This document shows positions 8,549 through 16,828 of a stretch of DNA of 64,000 bases, one piece after another; within the stretch, counting starts at the first letter, position 1; the number at the start of each line of letters is the position of its first letter. The notes beneath the pieces were generated by a model. The model did no database searches. It worked only from the letters and a program-made list of their open reading frames with translations, and had not been told where the DNA came from. The position numbers and the translations under genes are program-made. The stretch is from Pseudomonas sp. PB120 (GTDB taxonomy: Bacteria > Pseudomonadota > Gammaproteobacteria > Pseudomonadales > Pseudomonadaceae): NCBI RefSeq assembly GCF_009761815.1, contig NZ_RWIN01000033.1:97578-161577 (forward strand), given 5' to 3'.

Positions 8549-9421
8549 ATGAATATGACCCTGACCTCAACCCTGACCAAACCCAAGCCCCGGTTCAGCT
8601 CGCCGGGCCTGGAGCGAGGGTTGCTGCTGTTTCCGCTGCCGGTGTTGCTGCTGATTTTCTACGTGCTGCCGTTTCTGGGCGTGGTGGGTTGGAGCTTCTC
8701 GCTGCCGACGCCGGGCATCGAGCAATACCAGCGCATCGCCACCGACCCGGCCATCCACGAGATGCTCTGGCGCACCTTGCGTTTGTGCATGACCGTGAGT
8801 TGTCTGGCGTTGCTGATCGGTTACCTGCTGGCCTACTGCTGGGTGTTCAGCCCGCCGTTCTGGCAGCGCGTGGTGGAAATCTGCATCTTCATTCCGTTCT
8901 GGATTTCGGTACTGGTCCGGGCGTTCGGCTGGTTGATCGCCTTGCGCAGCAACGGCGCGCTCAACGAAGGGTTGATGGGCATGGGGCTGATCGATCAACC
9001 GCTGCAACTGAGCCGCAATGAAATTGGCGTGGTCATCGGCATGCTTCACGTGATGATTCCGTACGCCGTGTTCCCGTTGCTGTCGAGCATGCGTCAACTC
9101 GACCAGCGCATCCTCATGGCCTCCCGCGGCTTGGGTGCCGGTGCTTTTCGCACCTTCTGGCAAGTGCTGCTGCCGCAGACACTGCCGGGCATGCTGGGTG
9201 CGTTCATCATGGTCTTCGTGTTCTGCCTGGGCTTCTTCATCACCCCGGTTTTGTTGGGCGGCGGGCAAACGGTGATGATTGCCGAATACGTGTTCCTGCA
9301 AATGTTCCAGACCAGTAACTGGGGCTTGGGCGCGGCACTCAGCGTGGTGCTGCTGGCTCTGGTCAGCGCATTGATCTGGGTGTTGCTGAAAATCACCCGC
9401 GTGAACCGACTGGTCGGCTGA
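8549..9421 (+). CDS. ABC transporter permease (PotB-type)
   Basis: This 290-residue inner-membrane protein has about six hydrophobic segments, beginning with LLLFPLPVLLLIFYVLPFLG. It carries the binding-protein-dependent permease EAA-type loop near residue 190 (ASRGLGAGAFRTFWQVLLPQTLPG), which docks onto the ATPase. It is the first of two permeases of the importer and starts 10 bp after the binding-protein gene, so it is clearly in the same operon. Family resemblance is to PotB, the spermidine/putrescine permease. The N-terminal 20 residues are polar and cytoplasmic. Confidence 0.9.
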   Translation: MNMTLTSTLTKPKPRFSSPGLERGLLLFPLPVLLLIFYVLPFLGVVGWSFSLPTPGIEQYQRIATDPAIHEMLWRTLRLCMTVSCLALLIGYLLAYCWVFSPPFWQRVVEICIFIPFWISVLVRAFGWLIALRSNGALNEGLMGMGLIDQPLQLSRNEIGVVIGMLHVMIPYAVFPLLSSMRQLDQRILMASRGLGAGAFRTFWQVLLPQTLPGMLGAFIMVFVFCLGFFITPVLLGGGQTVMIAEYVFLQMFQTSNWGLGAALSVVLLALVSALIWVLLKITRVNRLVG

Positions 9422-9429
9422 GGTTACTT

Positions 9430-10257
9430 ATGAACACCCATCGCACAAGCCTGAGTACCCGGCTGCTGGCCGTGATCGCCATGGCCTTCATGCTGTTCCC
9501 GTTGCTGACGGTCATTCCGGTGTCCTTCACCAGCAAACGCTTCCTGTCGATGCCGGAAGGCAACTGGTCGCTGCGGCACTACGAAGCACTGGTCAGCAAC
9601 CCTGACTGGTTCCACGCGATCAGCCAGAGCCTGACCATTGCCTTCGCCACCAGCGTGATCGCCACGTTGTTGGCCGTCAGTTTCAGCCTCGGCATCTGGT
9701 ACATGCGCTCAAAACTGGCCACGGCACTGATCGGCCTGGTGCTGTTGCCGATGGCGATTCCGCCGGTGATTTCGGCGCTGGTGCTGTACTTCATGGAAAC
9801 CAAACTTGGGCGCTTCGCACCGGGGATGGGTTACGACACCCTGACCGGCGTGGTGATCGCCCACGTGATCATGGTGGTGCCGTATGGCGTGGTGACCATG
9901 ATGGTTGCCCTCAGCCAGATTGACCGGCGCATTGAACTCGCCTCACGCAACCTCGGCGCCAGCCTGATGCAGACCACGTTCATGGTGATCCTGCCGAACC
10001 TGAAACTGGGCATCGCCTCCACCGCCCTGCTGGCCTTTGCGCTGTCGTGGGAAGAAGTCGCGGTGACGCTGTTCATCACCAGTGTCAACGTCGATACCTT
10101 GCCGAAGCGGATCTGGAGCGGTTTGCGCGATAACGTTGACCCGAGCGTGGCGGCGATTTCGGTGCTGCTGATCTCGATCACGCTGTTGGTCCTGATTGGC
10201 CGGTTGGTGCTTCAGCATCTGGCGGATAAACGGGTGCAGAAGCTTCTGCACCCGTAG
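9430..10257 (+). CDS. ABC transporter permease (PotC-type)
   Basis: This 275-residue second permease of the importer has about six membrane segments and the EAA loop ASRNLGASLMQTTFMVILPNLKLG near residues 175-198. It starts 8 bp after the first permease. Its last codons and stop lie in the left arm of a palindromic REP pair, so the repeat supplies the TAG stop (TAG at 10255-10257 inside GTAGGAGCGAGC). The C terminus may therefore have been altered when the repeat arrived, but the tail beyond the last membrane helix (HLADKRVQKLLHP) looks dispensable. Confidence 0.9.
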   Translation: MNTHRTSLSTRLLAVIAMAFMLFPLLTVIPVSFTSKRFLSMPEGNWSLRHYEALVSNPDWFHAISQSLTIAFATSVIATLLAVSFSLGIWYMRSKLATALIGLVLLPMAIPPVISALVLYFMETKLGRFAPGMGYDTLTGVVIAHVIMVVPYGVVTMMVALSQIDRRIELASRNLGASLMQTTFMVILPNLKLGIASTALLAFALSWEEVAVTLFITSVNVDTLPKRIWSGLRDNVDPSVAAISVLLISITLLVLIGRLVLQHLADKRVQKLLHP

Positions 10258-10351
10258 GAGCGAGCTCGCTCGCGATGGACGTCAACGATAACGCTGACAG
10301 CCTGACGCCCCGCGGTGTTCTGTCGTCCATCGCGAGCAAGCTCGCTCCTAC
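10254..10351. repeat. REPIN (gtaggagcgagc family)
   Basis: The arms are GTAGGAGCGAGCTCGCTCGC and the complement GCGAGCAAGCTCGCTCCTAC. The inverted repeat extends outward (TCTGCACCC at 10245 with GGGTGCAGA at 10356), taking in the last codons of the permease. It may act as the transcript end. Confidence 0.8.
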
Positions 10352-10522
10352 AGGCGGGTGCAGAACGATTGCGTCATTGTGAGCGTCCAGCGGAATCGGC
10401 AAAAACTTGAGCAGCCGGTCGGTGGGCCGTGACAACGTCGCCCCGGTCCAATAGATTAGGCGACCTGAAAAAGCCCTGTGCTTTTTCGCCCCAATTCAAG
10501 TTAAAGAAGTAGTGAAATTTCA

Positions 10523-11227
10523 ATGTCCGATTCCAATACCGCTGAATCCGTAGTCACCTTGTCGTCCAAAGCGGAATACGAAAACTCCATCAATCTTTCA
10601 CAGCACGTGCCCCAGGCCAAGACCATCAGCGAGATGGTCCTGGACGCTTTCCAGTCCACCCGGGAAAGCGACCAGATCCGCGAGCTGCGCACCGCGATTC
10701 GCCAGGCTCACGACAGCTTCGACGACGATAAAGCCTACGAACTGATGGGCGAACTCAAGCAACTCAAGGACGCCGAAGCTTCTGACATCGCGGCCCTTGA
10801 AGACTTGAGCAGCAAATTCCCGATCAGCCGGATTCTGTCCAGTTTCAAGGACGATCCGTCGTTTCAAGAGATCGTTTACGGTCTGGCGCTGAAGGTGCTG
10901 AACCAGACGCATCAGGCGATCAGCAACCCGAGCAGCGGCAAGAGCAAGGCGGCGCGCGCCAAGAAAGACGTCGAAGTATTCACCATCAGCAAAGACGGCA
11001 TGAGCGTCACCCTGCCCCTGCGCACACCGCGTTCGCGCATGAGCGTTGACCGTGAAGCGCTGGAGTTCCTCGGTTTCACCTTCGTTGGCGAAGGCGAAGA
11101 GGCGGAACTGGAAAGTGAGACATTCCTGGACAACAACGGCACCGAGCAAGCGGTCAACCGCAAGAACATCATCACCGCGCTGCAGCAGCAGACGGCGTTC
11201 GATGGCTTCAGCATCGCCGCGCAGTAA
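10523..11227 (+). CDS. Hypothetical protein, 234 aa, unknown function
   Basis: I do not recognise a family. The protein is soluble and acidic, without signal peptide or membrane segment. Residues 35-100 look helical and charged (ESDQIRELRTAIRQAHDSFDDDKAYELMGELKQLKD), suggesting a coiled coil. The region 150-190 is basic then strand-like (SVTLPLRTPRSRMSVDREALEFLGFTFVGEG). Codon use matches the neighbours and no shadow frame is as consistent, so it is probably a real gene. No strong ribosome-binding site is seen (GAAGTAGTGAAATTTC before the ATG). It stands alone between two repeats, and its last bases are duplicated about 140 bp downstream. Confidence 0.7.
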   Translation: MSDSNTAESVVTLSSKAEYENSINLSQHVPQAKTISEMVLDAFQSTRESDQIRELRTAIRQAHDSFDDDKAYELMGELKQLKDAEASDIAALEDLSSKFPISRILSSFKDDPSFQEIVYGLALKVLNQTHQAISNPSSGKSKAARAKKDVEVFTISKDGMSVTLPLRTPRSRMSVDREALEFLGFTFVGEGEEAELESETFLDNNGTEQAVNRKNIITALQQQTAFDGFSIAAQ

Positions 11228-11371
11228 AACCCGCCCTTGATGCAGAAACAGCGCCCATGTGGCGAGGGAGCTTGCTCCCGCTGGGCTGCGTAGCGGCCCC
11301 CTTTGTGAGTGCTACGCACTCAAGCGCGAGCAAGCTCGCTCGCCACAGGTTTGTCGCCGCGCAGTAAAACC
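11214..11371. repeat. Imperfect tandem duplication of gene end
   Basis: The 18 bases TCGCCGCGCAGTAAAACC, spanning the stop codon of the 234-residue gene, recur exactly at 11354-11371. Each copy is followed by CTTGATGCAGAAACAGCGCC (11236 and 11396) and a REPIN. The second unit has about 20 extra bases. A local duplication of gene tail plus repeat is the simplest reading. Confidence 0.8.
11259..11347. repeat. REPIN, first of tandem pair
   Basis: Arms TGTGGCGAGGGAGCTTGCTC and GAGCAAGCTCGCTCGCCACA enclose a loop of about 50 bp. It is nearly identical to the next element 160 bp on, with a few base differences in the loop. Confidence 0.85.
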
Positions 11372-11418
11372 GCTTCCAGCTGCACATGACGCACACTTGA
11401 TGCAGAAACAGCGCCTTT

Positions 11419-11507
11419 GTGGCGAGGGAGCTTGCTCCCGCTGGGCTGCGTAGCGGCCCCTTTTGTGAGTGCTGCGCACTCAAGCGCGAGCAAGCTCGCT
11501 CGCCACA
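11419..11507. repeat. REPIN, second of tandem pair
   Basis: A near copy of the preceding element at a period of 160 bp, created by the local duplication. Confidence 0.85.
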
Positions 11508-11535
11508 GGTTTGTCGCTGGTTCGTGTATCCCCTC

Positions 11536-11563
11536 AAGCCCCGCCCTCATGCGGGGCTTTTTA
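11536..11563 (+). terminator. Rho-independent terminator
   Basis: The stem AGCCCCGC / GCGGGGCT with loop CCTCAT is followed by TTTTTATT. It would end rightward transcripts from the 234-residue gene before the MocR gene. Confidence 0.8.
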
Positions 11564-11687
11564 TTGCCCGTGATTCGGGCAAATCCGCGATTACTCTTCC
11601 AGTATCGACGCCAGAACCACACTTCCCATAACCCAACAGCACCACGGGTCCGCCTGCGGGGAGCGTCAACCTCACTTTCCAGCCCAA

Positions 11688-11714
11688 GACCTCAGTGGTG
11701 CGATTGCTGAGGTC
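11688..11714. promoter_or_regulatory. Inverted repeat over the ribosome-binding site of the MocR gene
   Basis: A perfect inverted repeat, GACCTCA and TGAGGTC, has a 13-bp spacer and ends 3 bp before the ATG. The right arm contains the SD sequence (GAGG). It could be a DNA operator for autoregulation or an RNA hairpin that hides the ribosome-binding site; the sequence does not tell which. Confidence 0.45.
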
Positions 11715-11717
11715 ATC

Positions 11718-13139
11718 ATGCACACGACGCCCCTTTACCGTCAGTTAGCCAACCACTATCTGGACGCCATCCGCAGCGGCACCTTGAAAACCGGTGAGCG
11801 CTTTCCCTCCATACGACTGATGATGGAAAAACACGCCGTCAGCCTGTCGACCGCCGTGCAGGTATGCCGGGAGCTCGAAGACTATGGCGTGCTTGAAGCG
11901 CGCCCACGCTCCGGCAACTACATTCGCCAGCCCGACACACTGCCCAAGCCCATCACTCCCCCGCCACTGGACACCGGCGTCTACGTCGGCATCCATGAAC
12001 AGGTCTCGTCGGTCCTCAAGGCCAGCCAGCGCGCGACCATCAAGGTCAATTTCGCCAGCGCCTACTGCGCGTCGGAACTGTATCCGCTGAAGATTTTGCA
12101 GGACCACATGATCAAGGCCTTGCGTCAGGATCAACACCTGCTCGGCGCTCCGGGCACGCCCTGCGGCAACATCGCGCTGCGCAGCACTCTGGCGCGTCGA
12201 GCACTGACCGCCAAAACCAACCTGGCGCCCGAGCGCATCGTGATCACCAATGGCGCGACCGAAGCGATCAACCTCGCCTTGCGCGCGGTCACTCAACCTG
12301 GCGACACCGTGGCCGTGGAGTCCCCGACGTTCTACGGCCTGCTGCAAATTCTCGAAAGCCTGAACCTGCGAGTGCTGGAAGTGCCAGCGACAGCCGATGC
12401 CGGGATCAATCTGTTTGCCCTCGAACAGGCATTGCAACGCCCCGAACGCATCCGGGCCTTGATCGTCATTCCCAACCTGCAGAACCCACTGGGCAGCATC
12501 ATGCCCGAGGCCCACAAGGCGCGGCTGGTGCAGCTGTGTGCCGAGCACGACACCGTGCTGATCGAAGACGACACCTATGGCGATCTGGTCGACACGGAGC
12601 AGCCGCTGTCCACGCTCAAACACTGGGACCGCACCGACAACGTGATCTATTGCGCCTCGTTGAACAAAACCCTGGCCCCCGGCATGCGCCTGGGCTGGAT
12701 CAGCGCCGGCAAATGGCACGACCGCGTGGAAATGCTCAAGCACACGCAGTCCCGTGGCTGCGAGGCATTGTCACAACTGGCCGTCAGTGCCTTCATGAAG
12801 ACACCGTCCTACGAACGTTACCTGCGCCGTTTGCGCACAACCCTGACTCAACAACGCCGCCACATGAGCGCAGCGATCACGCGTTACTTTCCCGCGGGTA
12901 CCCGCGTGACCCATCCACAGGGCGGCACGTTGTTGTGGGTGGAATTGCCGGTGCACTACTCGTCCATGGCGTTGTTTCATGAGGCGCTGAAGGTCGGTAT
13001 CCAGATTTCGCCTGGGGATATCTTTTCCAACGGCAAGCGATTCCATCACTTTGTGCGGATTGGTTGCGGGGCACCGTATTCGCCGAAAATCGATGAAGCC
13101 CTGGCGACCCTTGGTCAACTCCTCAAAAAGCAGGGTTAA
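11718..13139 (+). CDS. MocR-type regulator (GntR helix-turn-helix fused to aminotransferase fold)
   Basis: This 473-residue protein has an N-terminal GntR winged helix (residues 4-72, LYRQLANHYLDAIRSGTLKTGERFPSIR) linked to a fold-type I aminotransferase domain. PLP contacts visible are the NGATEAINLAL motif near 178, ESPTFYG, an asparagine in IPNLQNPLG (about 256), aspartates in IEDDTYGD and the Schiff-base lysine K317 in SLNKTLAPGMRLGW. MocR proteins sense PLP or an amino compound and usually control nearby genes. This one lies head to tail with the convergent biosynthetic cluster (the lactonase-like gene ends 165 bp away), so it may regulate that cluster, but a physiological partner elsewhere is equally possible. 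Confidence 0.9.
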   Translation: MHTTPLYRQLANHYLDAIRSGTLKTGERFPSIRLMMEKHAVSLSTAVQVCRELEDYGVLEARPRSGNYIRQPDTLPKPITPPPLDTGVYVGIHEQVSSVLKASQRATIKVNFASAYCASELYPLKILQDHMIKALRQDQHLLGAPGTPCGNIALRSTLARRALTAKTNLAPERIVITNGATEAINLALRAVTQPGDTVAVESPTFYGLLQILESLNLRVLEVPATADAGINLFALEQALQRPERIRALIVIPNLQNPLGSIMPEAHKARLVQLCAEHDTVLIEDDTYGDLVDTEQPLSTLKHWDRTDNVIYCASLNKTLAPGMRLGWISAGKWHDRVEMLKHTQSRGCEALSQLAVSAFMKTPSYERYLRRLRTTLTQQRRHMSAAITRYFPAGTRVTHPQGGTLLWVELPVHYSSMALFHEALKVGIQISPGDIFSNGKRFHHFVRIGCGAPYSPKIDEALATLGQLLKKQG

Positions 13140-13168
13140 CACCACTTTATAACTGCCTGGCCTGCACC

Positions 13169-13289
13169 CTGTGGCGAGGGGATTTATCCCCGCTGGGCTG
13201 CGAAGCGGCCCCGTTTTTCCCCAGTCATACCGCATCCAACGAATTACGACGGCTACGCCGCCGAACGGGGATAAATCCCCTCACCACAG
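13169..13289. repeat. REPIN (gtggcgaggggatttatcccc family)
   Basis: Arms CTGTGGCGAGGGGATTTATC and its complement lie between the convergent MocR and lactonase-like genes. No separate terminator is visible there, so it may serve as one. Confidence 0.8.
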
Positions 13290-13304
13290 GGGCAGGCTGG
13301 GTAT

Positions 13305-14111
13305 CTATGGCGTTGTGGGGGATTGGTGCAAACAGATAATGTGCGGATCGTCGTTCCAGTGCGGGAATCGTTCGGCGATCAGCGGGTCGTGACCGGGGAT
13401 GACGTGGTCTTCGCTGTCCGCCAGGCGATCGATTTCACTGAACGCCTCCAGTGTCTGCGCCAGGTCATCCAGGATCGGAAACGGGCTGCGCTGTCGGATG
13501 TTCGCCCACAAATGCGCCGCATCCGAAGCCAGGACAATCCACCCGCGCTCGGTCGCCACGCGCACCACCTGGCTGCCGGGCGTGTGCCCGCCCACGGGGT
13601 GCAGGGTCACGCCGGGCAGCACTTCGACGGTGCCGGTGTGCAAGCGCATCCGACCCTCGAACAGCGGTGGCAACGCCGACATCACGTCATCGACCTCGTA
13701 GGTTTTGTTCACCGTGTGATGGGCCATTTTCGGCCCGGTGCAGAAGCGCAGTTCCGCTTCCTGCACGTGCACCGTCGCCTTCGGAAACAGCCCCAGGTTG
13801 CCGGCATGGTCCCAGTGCAAATGGGTGAGGATCAGGTGCTCGACCCGTGACGGATCAATGTCGAGCTGACGTAGGGATTCTTCCGGCAGGCGATACATCT
13901 CACGGTTGCGTCGAGCCGCCGTGGCCGGTTGAAAACAGGTATCGACCACCAACACCTGCTGCTCGTTACGGATGACCCAGAAGTAATAATCCAGCGGCAT
14001 CGACGCATTCGGATCACCGCAGCAGGCGTCGTACAGAAAGTTCTCCCGGGCGGTGCGCTGGGCATTGGCGCCGACACGGATGGCGAAGACTTCATACACA
14101 GGAACGGACAT
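13305..14111 (-). CDS. Metallo-beta-lactamase-fold hydrolase, N-acyl homoserine lactonase-like
   Basis: This 268-residue protein has the dinuclear zinc site of the fold: HLHWDH (97-102), a later histidine in GGHTPGS (176), aspartate in ASDAAH (197) and a final histidine in PGHDP near the C terminus. Length and motif context match the AttM/AiiA-like lactonases that open lactone rings of quorum signals, but many members act on other esters or lactones. I chose the ATG preceded by AGGAGGTG at ideal spacing; a longer open frame upstream overlaps the AurF-type gene and is not needed. It is the last gene of the leftward biosynthetic operon, 14 bp after the N-oxygenase gene, so its substrate may be a pathway intermediate. 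Confidence 0.85.
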   Translation of the reverse strand: MSVPVYEVFAIRVGANAQRTARENFLYDACCGDPNASMPLDYYFWVIRNEQQVLVVDTCFQPATAARRNREMYRLPEESLRQLDIDPSRVEHLILTHLHWDHAGNLGLFPKATVHVQEAELRFCTGPKMAHHTVNKTYEVDDVMSALPPLFEGRMRLHTGTVEVLPGVTLHPVGGHTPGSQVVRVATERGWIVLASDAAHLWANIRQRSPFPILDDLAQTLEAFSEIDRLADSEDHVIPGHDPLIAERFPHWNDDPHIICLHQSPTTP

Positions 14112-14125
14112 GTTCACCTCCTGAT

Positions 14126-15085
14126 TCAGGCCATGGCCGCGGTGTTGAGGGTCGGACGAAAGTCGAAATCGATCTCGTCGGTAATCCCCAGGTCCTCGGC
14201 CAGGCGCAGCAGGCCGCTGTAGTCGCGCATGATCGTGGCGTTCTTGTTGCTCTCGCGGGTGTCGGCAATGATCAGCGCCGCGTCCTCGACGCCGAGCTGC
14301 GTCAGAATCGCCTCCCACATCGAGTAGTCCTGAGCGACAAAAGCGCTCAGCGCCTCCGACAACGTCTGTGCGAAAAATGCCCGTTGCGTCGGCTGCATGT
14401 TGGCGTACATGACTTTCGCCACTTCAGCGAGAATCTTGCTGTGGGCATATTCGTCACGGTTATGCAGTTCGGCCACGCGACGGTTTTGCGGCTGAATGGT
14501 TTGATCGTCCGCCAGCAGATCCAGATAAGCGTTAACGCTGATCTCGGCCACCACCGCAAAGGTGATCGCCGCCAGGTCACGCTGCCACTGCTCGCTCAAC
14601 GTTTCACGCAACGCAACCAGGCGCAGATAGGTCACCGACGGCGGAAGCTCCAGGTCCTGATCCAGTTCACGTTCTTCTTTGGTCCGTTCGATGGCCCGCA
14701 GGTGCATGAGCGTGTGGTAGTGCTCGTCGATCAGCGTCTGCTGCATCGCCTCGCGAAAATGCCAGTCGTTTTTGCCCAGGTACTGGTTGGCGATGACGCT
14801 CAGCGCCGGGTTCACCACGTACTCTTCGGCGGTCACCGTGCGCAGGTTGTAGCCGATCCAGCCCCAAGTGACCACGTTGCTTTTGAGCTCATCGCTCAGT
14901 GCCTGGAATCTCGGGTGATGGAAGAACGGCACCATGCACTCCGGGTAATCCGGGCGCGTCGGGTCGAATGCTTCGCTGACCGACAGTTTGTCCGGTGCAC
15001 ACACCGTGGCGCGCTTGGTCCAGGCCTGATTGAGCCGCACGACCAGTTGATGATCGACCTTGGCCATCTCGATTGCTGTTTGCAT
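14126..15085 (-). CDS. AurF-type diiron N-oxygenase
   Basis: This 319-residue protein has the AurF/CmlI diiron ligands: a glutamate in TAEEYVVNP (87/88), E121xxH124 in DEHYH, E181 in VVAEISVNAY, and the hallmark HxxxExxH as H208, E212, H215 in LHNRDEYAH. Known family members oxidise amines to hydroxylamines, nitroso or nitro groups (AurF, CmlI), and relatives take part in diazeniumdiolate signal synthesis (HamC, MgoC, PvfB). The start is supported by AGGT nine bases upstream. It sits between the TauD-type and lactonase-like genes of a tightly packed operon with an aminomutase and an aminotransferase, so an aliphatic amine made by those enzymes is the likely substrate (inference). Confidence 0.85.
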   Translation of the reverse strand: MQTAIEMAKVDHQLVVRLNQAWTKRATVCAPDKLSVSEAFDPTRPDYPECMVPFFHHPRFQALSDELKSNVVTWGWIGYNLRTVTAEEYVVNPALSVIANQYLGKNDWHFREAMQQTLIDEHYHTLMHLRAIERTKEERELDQDLELPPSVTYLRLVALRETLSEQWQRDLAAITFAVVAEISVNAYLDLLADDQTIQPQNRRVAELHNRDEYAHSKILAEVAKVMYANMQPTQRAFFAQTLSEALSAFVAQDYSMWEAILTQLGVEDAALIIADTRESNKNATIMRDYSGLLRLAEDLGITDEIDFDFRPTLNTAAMA

Positions 15086-15152
15086 GACGCGATACCTGTA
15101 AGACGCGTACCCGCCCTGGGGTACGCCGATTGAATTGTGGGCGACGGAAAAA

Positions 15153-15911
15153 TCAGGCCAGCCAATAGCGGGTCAGGTTGCGCGCCGGGTCAGTGTATCG
15201 GCTGCGAGCGTGAATCATTCGCCAGTTGTCCCAAATCAGCAGGCAACCGTCGGGAATCAGCACCGGCGTGTTGTGCCGCACGAAGTATTCCTCACCGAGG
15301 ATTGCAAACCGGGCCAGCGGCGAGGCGCTATTGGCGACCAGCGATTGCAGCAGATTTTCCTTCGACGGATTCACGTCGCCGTAATGAAACTGGTTGTAGC
15401 TGAAGCGGAAAATGTCCCCGTCCTCGGTCGGCGTCAGGATGTACTCCTTGACCCGACGTTGCGCGGCTTCACCGGGTTTGGCGGTGGCGACGAATTCTAC
15501 GGGGGTTTCGTCGATCCATTCCCGTAACTCGGGTTCGGTCCGTTCCAGGAATGCGAGAAACTCGATCCCGTCGACCAACCCGGTGTGCCCGCCACCGCAC
15601 GTCGCCTGTTGATGACAATGCAGCGCCAGATAACGCGGCGGCGGCCCGTAGACCGGCGCTTCAGTGTGCGGGCCGATGCCGTTCATGCTCTGGGAATACG
15701 GCAGGTCTTCGTACCCGGGCTTGCGGGTGATGGCGAAGGCCATTTGCCCGTTGAATTGCGGAATGATCTGCCCAAACGCGTGCAATGTTCCTACGACATC
15801 CTCGGCCAATTCTTCCGGGGTCAGTACCGCCCAGCCACGGGACGACAGTTCTTCATGGCGATGGCCCAGCGAAACGAACGGTGTAGACGCAACAATCCCT
15901 TGATCTGACAT
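15153..15911 (-). CDS. TauD/clavaminate synthase-like Fe(II)/2-oxoglutarate dioxygenase
   Basis: This 252-residue protein shows the facial triad as H82xE84 in PHTEAPVYGPPPRYLALHC and distal H234, with the 2-oxoglutarate-binding arginine ten residues later (R244) in NWRMIHARSRYTDPARNLTRYW. The family hydroxylates, desaturates or cyclises unactivated carbons of amino acids and related substrates, releasing CO2 and succinate. SD AGGA precedes the ATG. It lies 21 bp after the aminotransferase gene and 67 bp before the AurF-type gene. The closest named groups I can suggest are clavaminate synthase-like and SyrP-like hydroxylases of amino acids; the exact substrate is unknown. Confidence 0.85.
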   Translation of the reverse strand: MSDQGIVASTPFVSLGHRHEELSSRGWAVLTPEELAEDVVGTLHAFGQIIPQFNGQMAFAITRKPGYEDLPYSQSMNGIGPHTEAPVYGPPPRYLALHCHQQATCGGGHTGLVDGIEFLAFLERTEPELREWIDETPVEFVATAKPGEAAQRRVKEYILTPTEDGDIFRFSYNQFHYGDVNPSKENLLQSLVANSASPLARFAILGEEYFVRHNTPVLIPDGCLLIWDNWRMIHARSRYTDPARNLTRYWLA

Positions 15912-15932
15912 GGTGATATTCCTGGCTGTTTA

Positions 15933-16805
15933 TCAGGCGTTAACGGTTGAGGTGTAAGCGGCAATGAAGTCGCGACAGGCGGCGCCCGGTTGATAGCGCT
16001 GCTCGTCGATGCTCTGCACGGGGGTGATTTCGGCGGCGGTGCCCGTCAGAAAACATTCCTCGAAGTCGCCCAGCTCCGCAGGCAGTAGGGTTCGCTCGAT
16101 GACTTGGTAATCCAGCGCCTTGGCCAGTTCGATGACGGTCTGGCGGGTGATGCCATTGAGGAAGCAATCGGGCAACGGCGTGTGCAGCGTCCGGCCTTTG
16201 ACGAAGAACACATTGGCGCTGGTGGCTTCGGCCACATGGCCACGCCAGTCGAGCATCAGCGCGTCGTGGTATCCGTTGTTTTCAGCGTCGTGCTTGCTCA
16301 GCGTGGCGATCTGGTAATGCCCGGACGCCTTGGCTTCAAACGGGCTGCTGCTCGGTGGCGGACGGCGCCACTCGGCAGTCTTCAAGCGGATGCCGGCCAT
16401 GCGCGCCGCCGGGTCGAAATAGCTCGGCCATTGCCAGCAGGCGATGGCCACATGAACGCGGTTGAAACGGGCCGAGGTGGAAATCATGTCGCTGCCGCGC
16501 CACGCAACTGGCCGCAGGTAGCCGTCGACCACCTGGTTGCGTTGCAGCAGTTCATGGCTGGCCGCTTCCAGTTCGGCCAGCGCATAGGGGATGGCGAAAT
16601 CCATCAGCGCCGCCGAGCGATACAACCGCTCGCTGTGTTCGCGCAGTTTGAAAATCTTGCTGTTGTAGACGCGCTCCCCTTCATACACCGTGCTCGCGTA
16701 ATGCAGGCCGTGGGTCAGCACGTGCAACCGTGCCTGGGACCACTCGACGAACTCGCCGTCGAGCCAGATAAAGCCTTCTCGCTGATCAAACGGAATACCG
16801 CTCAT
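15933..16805 (-). CDS. Branched-chain-type aminotransferase (fold IV, IlvE-like)
   Basis: This 290-residue class IV PLP enzyme has the typical start IWLDGEFVEWSQARLHVLTHGLHYASTVYEG, the Schiff-base lysine K159 in EAKASGHYQIATLSK, the catalytic-site glutamate in VAEATSANVFFV (193) and the phosphate loop FLTGTAAEITPV. Length is near the 300 residues usual for IlvE. It starts with a good SD (AGGAG) 23 bp after the aminomutase gene. In this operon it is more likely to move an amino group in a specialised pathway than to make branched-chain amino acids. Fold IV also includes D-amino-acid transaminases and aminodeoxychorismate lyases, so the reaction is not fixed. Confidence 0.85.
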   Translation of the reverse strand: MSGIPFDQREGFIWLDGEFVEWSQARLHVLTHGLHYASTVYEGERVYNSKIFKLREHSERLYRSAALMDFAIPYALAELEAASHELLQRNQVVDGYLRPVAWRGSDMISTSARFNRVHVAIACWQWPSYFDPAARMAGIRLKTAEWRRPPPSSSPFEAKASGHYQIATLSKHDAENNGYHDALMLDWRGHVAEATSANVFFVKGRTLHTPLPDCFLNGITRQTVIELAKALDYQVIERTLLPAELGDFEECFLTGTAAEITPVQSIDEQRYQPGAACRDFIAAYTSTVNA

Positions 16806-16828
16806 CTTTCAATCTCCTGTGAATCGTC

